Assembly: GCA_964569085.1 (NCBI GenBank)
Contig: CAZMTA010000011.1
Location: 57,905-121,904, forward strand
Origin: JAJCZZ01 sp964569085
GTDB taxonomy: Bacteria; Gemmatimonadota; Gemmatimonadetes; Longimicrobiales; Gaopeijiaceae
Direction of reading: 5' to 3'
Length of the DNA: 64,000 nucleotides
Notes under the pieces: model-generated
What the model was told of the DNA's origin: nothing
The model's input: only the letters and a program-made list of their open reading frames with translations
Database searches by the model: none
Shown here: piece after piece, positions 33,396 to 41,217 of the stretch
How positions within the stretch are numbered: the first letter of the stretch is position 1
Layout: each line of letters starts with the position of its first letter
Program-made: the position numbers and the translations under genes

Positions 33396-34195
33396 GGCGC
33401 GGCCCCGGCTCCGGCGTGGAGCACGTCCCGCAGCGCCAGGACCTCCTCCAGCAGGGGGCGCATCATCTCCAGGGGCAGCATGTTGGTGCTGTCCGAGGGG
33501 GCCCGGGCCGGTTCGGGATGGGTCTCGAGGAAGAGCCCGTCGCACCCGGCGGCCACGGCGGCCCGGACCAGCGCCGGGATGTGCTCGGGATCGCCGCCGC
33601 TGGCTCCGTCCGCCTTCCCGGGGCGCTGGACCGAGTGGGTCCCGTCGAAGATCGCGGGCACGCCGCACGCCTCCCGGATCCGGGAGAAGGAGCGCATGTC
33701 CACGACCAGGTTCCCGTAGCCGAAGAACGTCCCCCGCTCGGTGACCGTCACCTCCGCGGCCCCGGACTCGGTGGCCTTGTGGACCGCGGCGGCCATCTCC
33801 TCGGGGGCCATCCACTGCCCCTTCTTGAGGTTCACCGCGCGGCCGGTCTCCCCGGCGGCCACCACCAGATCCGTCTGGCGGCAGAGGAACGCGGGGATCT
33901 GAAGGACGTCCACCACCCGGCCCGCCGCCTCGGCCTGTCCCGGCTCGTGGACGTCGGTGACCAGCGGAAGGCCCGTCTCCCCCTTCACCCGGCGGAGGCG
34001 CTCGAGTCCGTCCTCGAGCCCCGGGCCCCGGGGGGCCGACAGCTTGGAGCGGTTCGCCTTGTCGAAGGAGGCCTTGAACACCACCGGGAGGTCCAGCTCG
34101 TCGGCCAGGCGCGCCAACGCCCGGGCCACGGTGAGGTTCAGCTCGTCGCCCTCCAGGACGCAGGGTCCCGCCAGGAGCGTGAAGCGCTCGAACAC
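33392..34195 (-). CDS. kdsA: Kdo-8-phosphate synthase
   Basis: A 267-residue aldolase joining phosphoenolpyruvate and arabinose-5-phosphate. It has LAGPCVLE at the N-terminus, FKASFDKANRSK, TDVHEPGQAEA, the FLCRQTDLVVAAGETG segment and FDGTHSVQRPG near the C-terminal third. The start is GTG at 34193-34195. It sits 7 nt after pyrG and overlaps kdsC. Confidence 0.94.
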   Translation of the reverse strand: MFERFTLLAGPCVLEGDELNLTVARALARLADELDLPVVFKASFDKANRSKLSAPRGPGLEDGLERLRRVKGETGLPLVTDVHEPGQAEAAGRVVDVLQIPAFLCRQTDLVVAAGETGRAVNLKKGQWMAPEEMAAAVHKATESGAAEVTVTERGTFFGYGNLVVDMRSFSRIREACGVPAIFDGTHSVQRPGKADGASGGDPEHIPALVRAAVAAGCDGLFLETHPEPARAPSDSTNMLPLEMMRPLLEEVLALRDVLHAGAGAAP

Positions 34196-34202
34196 CGCCG
34201 CC

Positions 34203-35900
34203 TCACACGCCGGAGGACGAAGTGGGCGCGGGCACCTCGCCGGCGCGGTCCGACCCGGTCCCGGCGCCCTCCCGGGCGTACCGGGAGGCGGCCTCGACGA
34301 ACGAGGCGAAGAGCGGGTGCGGGCGCAGCGGGCGGCTCTTCAGCTCGGGGTGGAACTGGCCGGCCACGAACCAGGGGTGGTCCGTCACCTCGACCATCTC
34401 CACCAGGCCGCCGTCGGGGGACGTCCCCGAGATCGTGAGCCCGTTCTCCTCCAGCAGGTCCCGGTAGTGGTTGTTCACCTCGAACCGGTGCCGGTGGCGC
34501 TCGCTGATCTCCTCGGCGTCGTAGATGGCCCGGGCCCGGGAACCCTCCTTCAGGGCGCACGGATACGCGCCCAGGCGCATGGTCCCGCCCTTGGTGGTGA
34601 CCTGGAGCTGGGAGTCCAGGAGGCAGATGACCGGGTCGGAGGCGTCCTCGGCGAACTCGGAGGAGTGGGACTCCTCCAGCCCGCAGACGTTGCGCGCGTA
34701 CTCGATCACGGCGCACTGGAGCCCGAGGCAGATCCCGAAGAAGGGCAGCCCGTTCTCCCGGGCCCAGCGGATGGCCTCGAGCATCCCCTCCACGCCCCGG
34801 GGGCCGAAGCCGCCGGGGATGAGGAGGCCGTCGTACTCCTGGAGGAGCTCCACGCCCTCGCCTTCCTCGAACTGCTCCGAGGAGAGCCAGGCGATGTCCA
34901 CGCCCACGTCGTTGGCGATGCCGCCGTGGATCAGCGCCTCCTGGATGGACTTGTAGGAGTCCACCAGGGCCGTGTACTTCCCCACGACCGCGATCTTCAC
35001 CGAGCCCTCGCGGGGCTCCTTGACCCGGTGCACCATCTCGACCCAGGAGGCCATGTCGGGCTCGGGCAGGTCGAGGCCCAGGCGCTCGAGGATGACGTTG
35101 TCCAGGTTCTGGCTCTGGAGCTGGAGGGGGACCTCGTAGATGGTCTCCACGTCCCGGGCCTCGATGACCCCCTCCAGGTCCACGTTGGTGAACAGCGCGA
35201 TCTTGCGGCGGATCTCGTCGGAGAGGGGGTGCTCGGTGCGGCACACCACGACCTGGGGCTGGATCCCGATCTCCATGAGCTCGCGCACCGAGTGCTGCGT
35301 CGGCTTGGTCTTGAGCTCGCCGGCGGCGGCGATGTAGGGCACCAGCGTCAGGTGGACGAAGATGGCGTTCTCCTTGCCCACGTCCACGCGGAACTGGCGG
35401 ATGGCCTCCAGGAACGGGAGCGACTCGATGTCGCCCACCGTGCCGCCGATCTCGGTGATCACCACGTCGTGGTCCGGAGCCAGGCGCCGGATGGCCGACT
35501 TGATCTCGTCGGTGATGTGGGGGATGACCTGGACGGTGGAGCCCAGGTAGTCCCCGCGCCGCTCCTTGGAGATGACGTTCTGGTAGACGCGTCCGGTGGT
35601 GATGTTGTTGCTCTGGGAGAGCGACGCGTCGATGAAGCGCTCGTAGTGCCCCAGGTCCAGGTCGGTCTCGGCCCCGTCGTCGGTGACGAAGACCTCCCCG
35701 TGCTGGAAGGGGGAGAGCGTCCCCGGATCCACGTTGATGTAGGGATCGAACTTCTGCAGGGTCACCCGGAGGCCCCGGGCCTTGAGAAGCCGGCCCACCG
35801 ACGCAGCGGCGATCCCCTTCCCCAGCGACGACACCACGCCGCCGGTGACGAAGATGTACTTGGTGGGCCGCTTCTGGGATTCGTTCATCGTCTCGGTCAT
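34203..35900 (-). CDS. pyrG: CTP synthase
   Basis: A 565-residue enzyme making CTP from UTP, ATP and glutamine. The synthetase domain begins KYIFVTGGVVSSLGKG. The C-terminal glutamine amidotransferase domain has GFGPRGVEG and the nucleophile region FGICLGLQCAVIE, with the FHPE pair near the end (QFHPELKSRP). It lies between kdsB and kdsA, where CTP is needed for CMP-Kdo. The ATG overlaps the kdsB stop (ATGA). Confidence 0.96.
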   Translation of the reverse strand: MTETMNESQKRPTKYIFVTGGVVSSLGKGIAAASVGRLLKARGLRVTLQKFDPYINVDPGTLSPFQHGEVFVTDDGAETDLDLGHYERFIDASLSQSNNITTGRVYQNVISKERRGDYLGSTVQVIPHITDEIKSAIRRLAPDHDVVITEIGGTVGDIESLPFLEAIRQFRVDVGKENAIFVHLTLVPYIAAAGELKTKPTQHSVRELMEIGIQPQVVVCRTEHPLSDEIRRKIALFTNVDLEGVIEARDVETIYEVPLQLQSQNLDNVILERLGLDLPEPDMASWVEMVHRVKEPREGSVKIAVVGKYTALVDSYKSIQEALIHGGIANDVGVDIAWLSSEQFEEGEGVELLQEYDGLLIPGGFGPRGVEGMLEAIRWARENGLPFFGICLGLQCAVIEYARNVCGLEESHSSEFAEDASDPVICLLDSQLQVTTKGGTMRLGAYPCALKEGSRARAIYDAEEISERHRHRFEVNNHYRDLLEENGLTISGTSPDGGLVEMVEVTDHPWFVAGQFHPELKSRPLRPHPLFASFVEAASRYAREGAGTGSDRAGEVPAPTSSSGV

Positions 35901-36673
35901 GCGAGGCTCGTCCTCCCCATCTCACTGAGCTTTTCTTCCATCCGAACCGCGTCGGCGGGGGTGTCCACCCCCGGGTCCGCCGCGCCGACCACCGCCACCC
36001 CGATCCTCAGCCCCGCTTCCAGCGGGCGGAGCTGCTCCAGCATCTCCAGCTTCTCCAGCGGCGACGGCGCCAGCGCCACCCAGTTCTCCAGCGCCTCGCG
36101 GTCGTACGCGTAGATCCCGATGTGGCGGAGGAACGGGGCCCGCTCCAGGTCCTCCGGCTCCGGCTTCCCGTCCCGCTTGTAGGGGATGCCGGCCCGGCTG
36201 AAGTAGAGCGCCCGCCCCGAGGCCGCCCGCGCGACCTTCACCACCGAGGGGTCCTTGCGGGCCTCCTCGTCCAGGACCGGGGTGGCGCAGGTTCCCACCT
36301 GCCACGCCCCGCCCCGCACCAGCTCGATGGCCGCCTCCAGGTGGCTCTCCTTCAGGAGCGGCTCGTCCCCCTGGATGTTCGCCACGACGCCGTAGTCACG
36401 GTACTCCGGCCGGGCGGCCACCTCGGCCACCCGGTCCGTCCCCGAAGGATGCTCCCGCGACGTCATCTCCACCGGGGCACCCAGCCGCCGGCACACCTCC
36501 GCGACCTCCTCCGAGTCGGTGGCGACCACGGCCCGGTCCAGCACGGCCATGCCCTCCACGCGCCGCCAGACCCATTCGATGAGGGGGCGGCCGAGGAGCG
36601 GGTAGAGGGGCTTGTCGGGGAGGCGGGTGGAGGCGAGCCGGGCGGGAACGATGCCCAGGACGCGGGTGCTCAC
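35897..36673 (-). CDS. kdsB: CMP-Kdo synthetase (3-deoxy-manno-octulosonate cytidylyltransferase)
   Basis: A 258-residue nucleotidyltransferase activating Kdo with CTP. Motifs are VLGIVPARLASTRLPDKPL at the start, MTSREHPSGTDRVAEV, NIQGDEPLL and YFSRAGIPYKRDG. I chose GTG 36671-36673: it leads directly into the nucleotide-binding motif. A TTG at 36757 would add 28 residues but coincides with the promoter -35 box. It is the first gene of the kds-lpt-rpoN run and probably co-translated with pyrG. Confidence 0.93.
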   Translation of the reverse strand: MSTRVLGIVPARLASTRLPDKPLYPLLGRPLIEWVWRRVEGMAVLDRAVVATDSEEVAEVCRRLGAPVEMTSREHPSGTDRVAEVAARPEYRDYGVVANIQGDEPLLKESHLEAAIELVRGGAWQVGTCATPVLDEEARKDPSVVKVARAASGRALYFSRAGIPYKRDGKPEPEDLERAPFLRHIGIYAYDREALENWVALAPSPLEKLEMLEQLRPLEAGLRIGVAVVGAADPGVDTPADAVRMEEKLSEMGRTSLA

Positions 36674-36727
36674 GGCGCCCTCGAGGGGCGAAACTGGCGC
36701 GTTACATATGCAAAATTCACGCCAGGA

Positions 36728-36757
36728 AAGGTACCCGTCGGCGGGGGGGAGGGTCAA
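36728..36757 (-). promoter_or_regulatory. sigma70-like promoter of the kdsB-pyrG-kds-lpt operon
   Basis: On the - strand, TTGACC (36757-36752), an 18-nt spacer and TACCTT (36733-36728). The -10 box lies within ACGGGTACCTTTC, a 13-mer also present at the yceD promoter. The ~50-nt leader is unusually AT-rich (TTTTGCATATGTAA) and can form a CTGGCG/CGCCAG hairpin. Confidence 0.75.
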
Positions 36758-36821
36758 CCGCGAGCGGCTCGTTCCTCGGCGGGTGGCGGGCCCCGACGCG
36801 GGGGGTCCGGCGCCGGCCCCC

Positions 36822-37400
36822 TCAGAGGGCCAGGAAGTTGGCCAGGATCCGCGCGCCGTGCTCGCTGAAGAGGGACTCGGGGTGGAACTGCACGCCCCAG
36901 AGCGGCAGCGTCCGGTGGCGCATGGCCTGGACCTCGCCGGCGTCGGCGTCGTCCGTGCTCCACGCCACCGGCTCGAGCTCCCCGGGCAGGGCCTGGTCGT
37001 CGGTCACCAGGGAGTGGTACCGCGTCACCGTGAAGGGGGACGGGACGCCCTGGAAGAGCCCCTCCCCCCCGTGCCGCACCGAGCCCGTCTTGCCGTGCAT
37101 GAGGCGCCGCGCCCGGACCGTCCGACCCCCGAAGGCCTCGCCCAGGCTCTGGTGGCCCAGGCACACCCCCAGCATGGGGACGCCTTCCCCGCCCAGGGTC
37201 CGGAAGGCCTCGACGCTGACCCCGGCCTCGGCGGGCGTGCACGGCCCGGGCGAGACGACGACCCGCTCGGGGCCCATGGCCGCCAGCTCCTCCACCGTCC
37301 GCTGGTCGTTGCGCACCACCACGGGACGTTCGCCCAGGTCCCCCAGGAGCTGGACCAGGTTGAACGTGAAGGAATCGTAGTTGTCGATGACCAGGAGCAC
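36822..37400 (-). CDS. anthranilate / aminodeoxychorismate synthase glutamine amidotransferase
   Basis: A 192-residue class I glutamine amidotransferase supplying ammonia to an anthranilate (TrpE) or aminodeoxychorismate (PabB) synthase. The triad is Cys80 in GVCLGHQ and the His/Glu pair in FHPES near residues 173-175, with the oxyanion loop SPGPCTP. TrpG and PabA cannot be separated by sequence alone. It stands alone here, without trpE, pabB or trpD. GTG 37398-37400 is the start and no good ribosome-binding site is seen. Confidence 0.92.
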   Translation of the reverse strand: MLLVIDNYDSFTFNLVQLLGDLGERPVVVRNDQRTVEELAAMGPERVVVSPGPCTPAEAGVSVEAFRTLGGEGVPMLGVCLGHQSLGEAFGGRTVRARRLMHGKTGSVRHGGEGLFQGVPSPFTVTRYHSLVTDDQALPGELEPVAWSTDDADAGEVQAMRHRTLPLWGVQFHPESLFSEHGARILANFLAL

Positions 37401-37445
37401 GGCGTTCGCGGGGTCCGGGAAGCGTCGGCGGGACGGGCGGCCCCG

Positions 37446-37475
37446 AATCTAGTGGGGTCCCGCGGAACGCGTCGA
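37446..37475 (-). promoter_or_regulatory. candidate promoter for the amidotransferase gene
   Basis: On the - strand, TCGACG (37475-37470), an 18-nt spacer and TAGATT (37451-37446), about 45 nt upstream of GTG 37400. The -35 box is only a fair match. Confidence 0.45.
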
Positions 37476-37550
37476 GGCGGGGCCGGAGAGCCCCGGGCGC
37501 CCCGCGACCCGCTCCGCCCGCGAAGGAGGGCGCGCCGCGGCCCGTAGTCC

Positions 37551-37559
37551 TGTTAGCTT
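37551..37559 (+). promoter_or_regulatory. extended -10 promoter for the zinc-ribbon/znu operon
   Basis: TGT followed by TAGCTT (37554-37559) is an extended -10 element 36 nt before the start at 37595. No -35 match is seen, as is common for extended -10 promoters. No recognisable Zur operator was found in the 194-nt divergent gap (37401-37594). Confidence 0.5.
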
Positions 37560-37594
37560 GTCCCCACTTCGGATCGCGTCCTCCTGGAGCCCCG

Positions 37595-38623
37595 GTGTAC
37601 TCCCGCTGCCTCGTCTGCTCGACCCCCTTCCCCGCCAACGAGTCCCTGGAGCACATGCCCCGGGGGCGCAGGGTGGCCTTCGACCCCGGTCGCGGCCGGC
37701 TCTGGGCCGTGTGCGAGGCGTGCCGGCGCTGGTCCCTGGTGCCCCTGGAAGACCGCTGGGAGGCGCTGGAGGAGCTGGAGAAGGTGGTGGTGGACGAGGC
37801 CAGCCTCCTCTCCCAGACGGACAACATCGCCCTTCTGCGGGCCCGGAACCTGGAGATCGTCCGGGTGGGCCGGGCACGCCTCGACGAGCAGGCGTGGTGG
37901 CGGTACGGGCGCGAGCTCCAGTCCCGGCGGCAGAGCTACAGGAAGCTCTCCCTCGCGGGCGGCGTCGCCGCCGGGGCGGTCGCCCTGGGTGGTTGGGCCA
38001 CCGGAGGGATGACCCTGATCGGCATGTGGTTCATCGTGGGCCACGCCCCCGACTCCCTGGCCGACGGCGTCCGCTGGCTGCGCTTCGGGTCGTCGGCGTG
38101 GCGGGGCGAGAGCACCTGTGGAGCCTGCGGCCACGTCTTCCGGGCCGTCCAGTACCGGGACCGAGGTGCGCTGGGTCTCCTCCCCGGCGCCGAGCCGGGC
38201 CAGGTCGAGGTGGTCCAGCGCTGCCCCCGCTGCGGCGTCTACCGGGACGGCGGGCTGCACCTCAGGGGCGAGGAGGCGGAGCGCACGCTCCGGCGGGTCC
38301 TGGCCTACCACCACTTCCAGGGGGCCTCGGAGCGTCGGGTCCGCTCCGCGTCCCGGCTCATCCAGGAGGCCGGCACGCCCCAGGACCTCACGCGGATCGT
38401 CGTGAAGGAGGGCCGCCGCCTGGGCGACCTCCAGCGGACCGGCGCCATCGCCCTGGAGATCGCGGCCAACGAGTCCGCCGAGCAGCACCTCCTGGAGCTG
38501 GAGCTCGCCGAGCTCGAGGCCCACTGGAGGCGGGAGGAGGAGCTGGCCTCCATCGTGGACGGCGAGCTCACCCCCATGCCCCTCCTCGAGACGCTGCGGC
38601 GGAAGGTCGCGGGCCAGGGTTGA
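37595..38623 (+). CDS. zinc-ribbon membrane-associated hypothetical protein
   Basis: A 342-residue protein I do not recognise. It has two zinc-knuckle pairs: CLVC and CEAC in the first 43 residues, and CGAC and CPRC at about residues 170-215. Between them is a weak hydrophobic stretch (GGVAAGAVALGGWATGG, about 128-144, then LIGMWFIVG). The C-terminal half is helical and charged (RSASRLIQEAG, LLELELAELEAHWRREEEL). The GTG start follows GGAG. Its stop overlaps znuA as TTGA, so it is co-translated with the zinc/manganese importer. A role in metal sensing or handling is suggested only by context. Confidence 0.72.
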   Translation: MYSRCLVCSTPFPANESLEHMPRGRRVAFDPGRGRLWAVCEACRRWSLVPLEDRWEALEELEKVVVDEASLLSQTDNIALLRARNLEIVRVGRARLDEQAWWRYGRELQSRRQSYRKLSLAGGVAAGAVALGGWATGGMTLIGMWFIVGHAPDSLADGVRWLRFGSSAWRGESTCGACGHVFRAVQYRDRGALGLLPGAEPGQVEVVQRCPRCGVYRDGGLHLRGEEAERTLRRVLAYHHFQGASERRVRSASRLIQEAGTPQDLTRIVVKEGRRLGDLQRTGAIALEIAANESAEQHLLELELAELEAHWRREEELASIVDGELTPMPLLETLRRKVAGQG

Positions 38624-39591
38624 ACGCGCTCCTCCGGTTCCCGCTGCCGTACCTCACCGCCCTCCTCGCCTTCGTGGCGGCGGGGTGCGACGCCCCCCGC
38701 CCCTCCGGCTCCGGCGGGGCCGAGCTCGTGGCCACCGTCTTTCCGGTCGCGGACCTCCTGGCCCGGGTGGCGGGCCCCGGGGTGGAGGTCGCCACCCTCC
38801 TGCCCCCCCGGGCGTCGCCGTCCACCTGGGAGGCCACCCCGGCCCAGATCCGCACGCTGGGGGGCGCCCGGGGCGTGGTCTCCGTGGGCGCCGGCCTCGA
38901 CGCGTGGGTGGACGGCCTGGTGCCCGACGACGGGGTGCGCCGCCTGCGGCTGACCGACGGGATGGACCTCCTCCACGGCGGCCACGACCACGCCCGGGGC
39001 GCCGCGGACGACGCCGAGGGCGGCGACCCCCACGTCTGGCTCGACCCCCTCCTGGTGCGGGACGAGGTCCTCCCCCGCCTGACGGCCTTCGTGGGCGCGC
39101 TCTACCCCGACTCTGCGGCGGCCGTGGCGCGGCGGGCCTCGGCGCTGGCCGACTCGCTCACGGCGCTGGACGGGGCGATCCGGGCGACGCTGGCCGAGGC
39201 CGGGGGACGCCGCTTCGTGTCGACCCACGACGCCTGGGGCTACTTCGCCCGGGCGTACGGGCTGGAATCGGTGGGGAGCGTCTACGAGCGCCCCGGCCAC
39301 GAGCCGTCGGCCCGGGGGCTCGCGGGGCTCGTGCGCCGGGCCCGGGAGGCGGGGATCCCCTCGGTCCTGGCCGAGCCCCAGCTCGCCTCCACCGCCGCCG
39401 AGGCGCTGGCCGCCGAGCTGGGCGCGGGGGTGACGGTGGTGGACCCGCTGGGCGGTCCGGGGCTCGACGAGAGGGACGGATACCTGGCCCTCATGCGCTT
39501 CAACGCCCGGGCCTTCCGGGAGGGGCTCGGTGGGGACGCGGTGCCGTCCGGGGACGGCTCTTCCGACGGGGAGGCCGGTCATGACCGCTGA
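38620..39591 (+). CDS. znuA: ZnuA-like metal ABC transporter substrate-binding lipoprotein
   Basis: A 323-residue periplasmic binding protein of the cluster 9 (zinc/manganese) family. The signal peptide ends in FVAAGC. A His/Asp-rich loop (HGGHDHARGAADDAEGG, about residues 119-135), GDPHVWLDP and the later FVSTHDAWGYFARAYG support zinc binding. The start is TTG at 38620-38622, overlapping the upstream stop (TTGA). It overlaps znuC by 11 nt. Manganese instead of zinc is possible, though the His loop favours zinc. Confidence 0.85.
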   Translation: MNALLRFPLPYLTALLAFVAAGCDAPRPSGSGGAELVATVFPVADLLARVAGPGVEVATLLPPRASPSTWEATPAQIRTLGGARGVVSVGAGLDAWVDGLVPDDGVRRLRLTDGMDLLHGGHDHARGAADDAEGGDPHVWLDPLLVRDEVLPRLTAFVGALYPDSAAAVARRASALADSLTALDGAIRATLAEAGGRRFVSTHDAWGYFARAYGLESVGSVYERPGHEPSARGLAGLVRRAREAGIPSVLAEPQLASTAAEALAAELGAGVTVVDPLGGPGLDERDGYLALMRFNARAFREGLGGDAVPSGDGSSDGEAGHDR

Positions 39592-40390
39592 CCCCGGCAC
39601 GACGGCCCCGGTCGGCGACGCCTCCGGCCCGGCCGTCCTCCTGGAGGACGTGTCGGCGAGCTACCGGAGCCAGCCGGCGCTCCGCGACGTCTCCTTCCAG
39701 GTGCCCCACGGCAGCTTCGCGGCCCTCATCGGCCCCAACGGCGCCGGGAAGAGCACGCTCCTGAAGGTCCTCCTGGGGCTGCGCGAGCCCGACGCGGGCC
39801 ACGTGGAGGTGCTGGGCGCCGCGCCCGGGGACGCCGGGGTGGGCATCGGCTACGTGCCCCAGCGGGTGGTCCTCCCCCGGGGCTTCCCCATCTCGGCGCT
39901 GGAGGTGGTGCTCATGGGGCGCTACCGCCTCATCGGACCCGGGCGGCGGCCCGGGCGCGAGGACCGGGAGCGGGCCCGGGACGCCCTGGCCCAGGTGCAG
40001 ATGGAGGACGCCGCGAGCCGGCGCTTCCAGGACCTCTCCGGCGGGCAGCAGCAGCGGGTCCTCATCGCCCGGGCCCTGGCCGGCGACCCCCGGCTCCTCC
40101 TCCTGGACGAGCCCACCGCGGGGCTGGACTCGGGCGCCCGGGCCCGCTTCTACGCCATGGTGTGCGACCTCCAGCACGCCCGGGGGCTGACGCTCCTGTG
40201 CGCCACCCACGACCTCGACGTCGTGGGGGACCACGCCGACCATCTGGTCCTCCTGGACCGCACCGTCCTCCTCCAGGGCTCCCCCGCCCAGGTCCTGGAG
40301 AGCGGCGCCCTGGGTCGGGCCTACCCGGTTCCCGTGGACCACGACCACGGGCGGGCGCACCGCCACGACGGCGGCGAGCCGCGCCCATGA
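39581..40390 (+). CDS. znuC: ZnuC-like metal ABC transporter ATPase
   Basis: A 269-residue ATPase. Walker A is GPNGAGKST, the Q-loop is GYVPQRVVLPRG, the signature is LSGGQQQRV, Walker B is RLLLLDEPTAGLD, and the switch is CATHDLD. The C-terminal tail is His-rich (DHDHGRAHRHDGG), another sign of zinc handling. The ATG at 39581 follows GAGG and overlaps znuA; the stop overlaps znuB (ATGA). Confidence 0.9.
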   Translation: MTADPGTTAPVGDASGPAVLLEDVSASYRSQPALRDVSFQVPHGSFAALIGPNGAGKSTLLKVLLGLREPDAGHVEVLGAAPGDAGVGIGYVPQRVVLPRGFPISALEVVLMGRYRLIGPGRRPGREDRERARDALAQVQMEDAASRRFQDLSGGQQQRVLIARALAGDPRLLLLDEPTAGLDSGARARFYAMVCDLQHARGLTLLCATHDLDVVGDHADHLVLLDRTVLLQGSPAQVLESGALGRAYPVPVDHDHGRAHRHDGGEPRP

Positions 40391-41190
40391 GCGAGTTCCT
40401 GGCCTACGGCTTCGTGCAGCGCGCGCTCCTGACCGGGGCCTTCCTGGGCGTGACGTGCGCCGTGCTGGCCTTCTTCGTCGTGCTGCGGCGGATGGCCTTC
40501 GTGGGCGTCGGCCTCAGCCACGCCGCCCTGGGAGGCGTGGCGCTGGGCGTCGTCCTGGGGGTGGAGCCCCTGCTGGCCGCCGCGGTCTTCACCACCCTCG
40601 TGGCATGGGTCATCGGGTGGCTGGGCGGCCGGGGCGAGCTGTCCGAGGACACGGCCATCGGGGTCTTCTTCCCCACGGCCATGGCGCTGGGCGTCATCCT
40701 CATCAGCCTCTCGCCGGAGTACCGCCAGGACCTCCTGGGCTACCTCTTCGGCAACATCCTCTCGGTCCGCCCCGAGGAGGTCGTGCCCATGGCCGCCCTG
40801 AGCCTGGTGACGCTGGGAGCGCTGGGCTGGTGGTTCAAGGAGCTCCTCTACATGGGCGTCGACGAGGAGGCGGCCCGGGCGTCGGGGATCCCGGTGGGGC
40901 GGCTCCGCTTCCTCCTCCTGACCCTCCTGGCGGTGACCATCGTGGCCGCCATGCGCCTGGTGGGGATCGTCCTGGTCTCCGCCTTCCTGGTCATCCCGGC
41001 CGCCACCGGCCAGGCGCTGGCCCGCTCCCTCCGGGGGATGATGGCGCTCTCGGTGACCTCGGCGCTGGCGGCGGTGGCCGGCGGGCTCTGGCTGTCCTGG
41101 ATGTGGGACCTGCCGTCGGGCGCCTCCATCGTCATGGTCTCCGCGGCCCTCTTCTTCCTGGCCGTGGGCCTCGGGCGACTCCGGGGCTAG
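40387..41190 (+). CDS. znuB: ZnuB-like metal ABC transporter permease
   Basis: A 267-residue membrane permease of the ABC-3 family with about eight spans. Family features include VLRRMAFVGVGLSHAALGG near the N-terminus and the late GIVLVSAFLVIPAATGQALA. It forms the inner-membrane channel with ZnuC dimers. The ATG overlaps znuC (ATGA). It converges with nadE 27 nt away, a gap holding only a GC-rich palindrome. Confidence 0.9.
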   Translation: MSEFLAYGFVQRALLTGAFLGVTCAVLAFFVVLRRMAFVGVGLSHAALGGVALGVVLGVEPLLAAAVFTTLVAWVIGWLGGRGELSEDTAIGVFFPTAMALGVILISLSPEYRQDLLGYLFGNILSVRPEEVVPMAALSLVTLGALGWWFKELLYMGVDEEAARASGIPVGRLRFLLLTLLAVTIVAAMRLVGIVLVSAFLVIPAATGQALARSLRGMMALSVTSALAAVAGGLWLSWMWDLPSGASIVMVSAALFFLAVGLGRLRG

Positions 41191-41217
41191 GAGCGGCGGC
41201 CCGGGGCCCGGCCCGCC

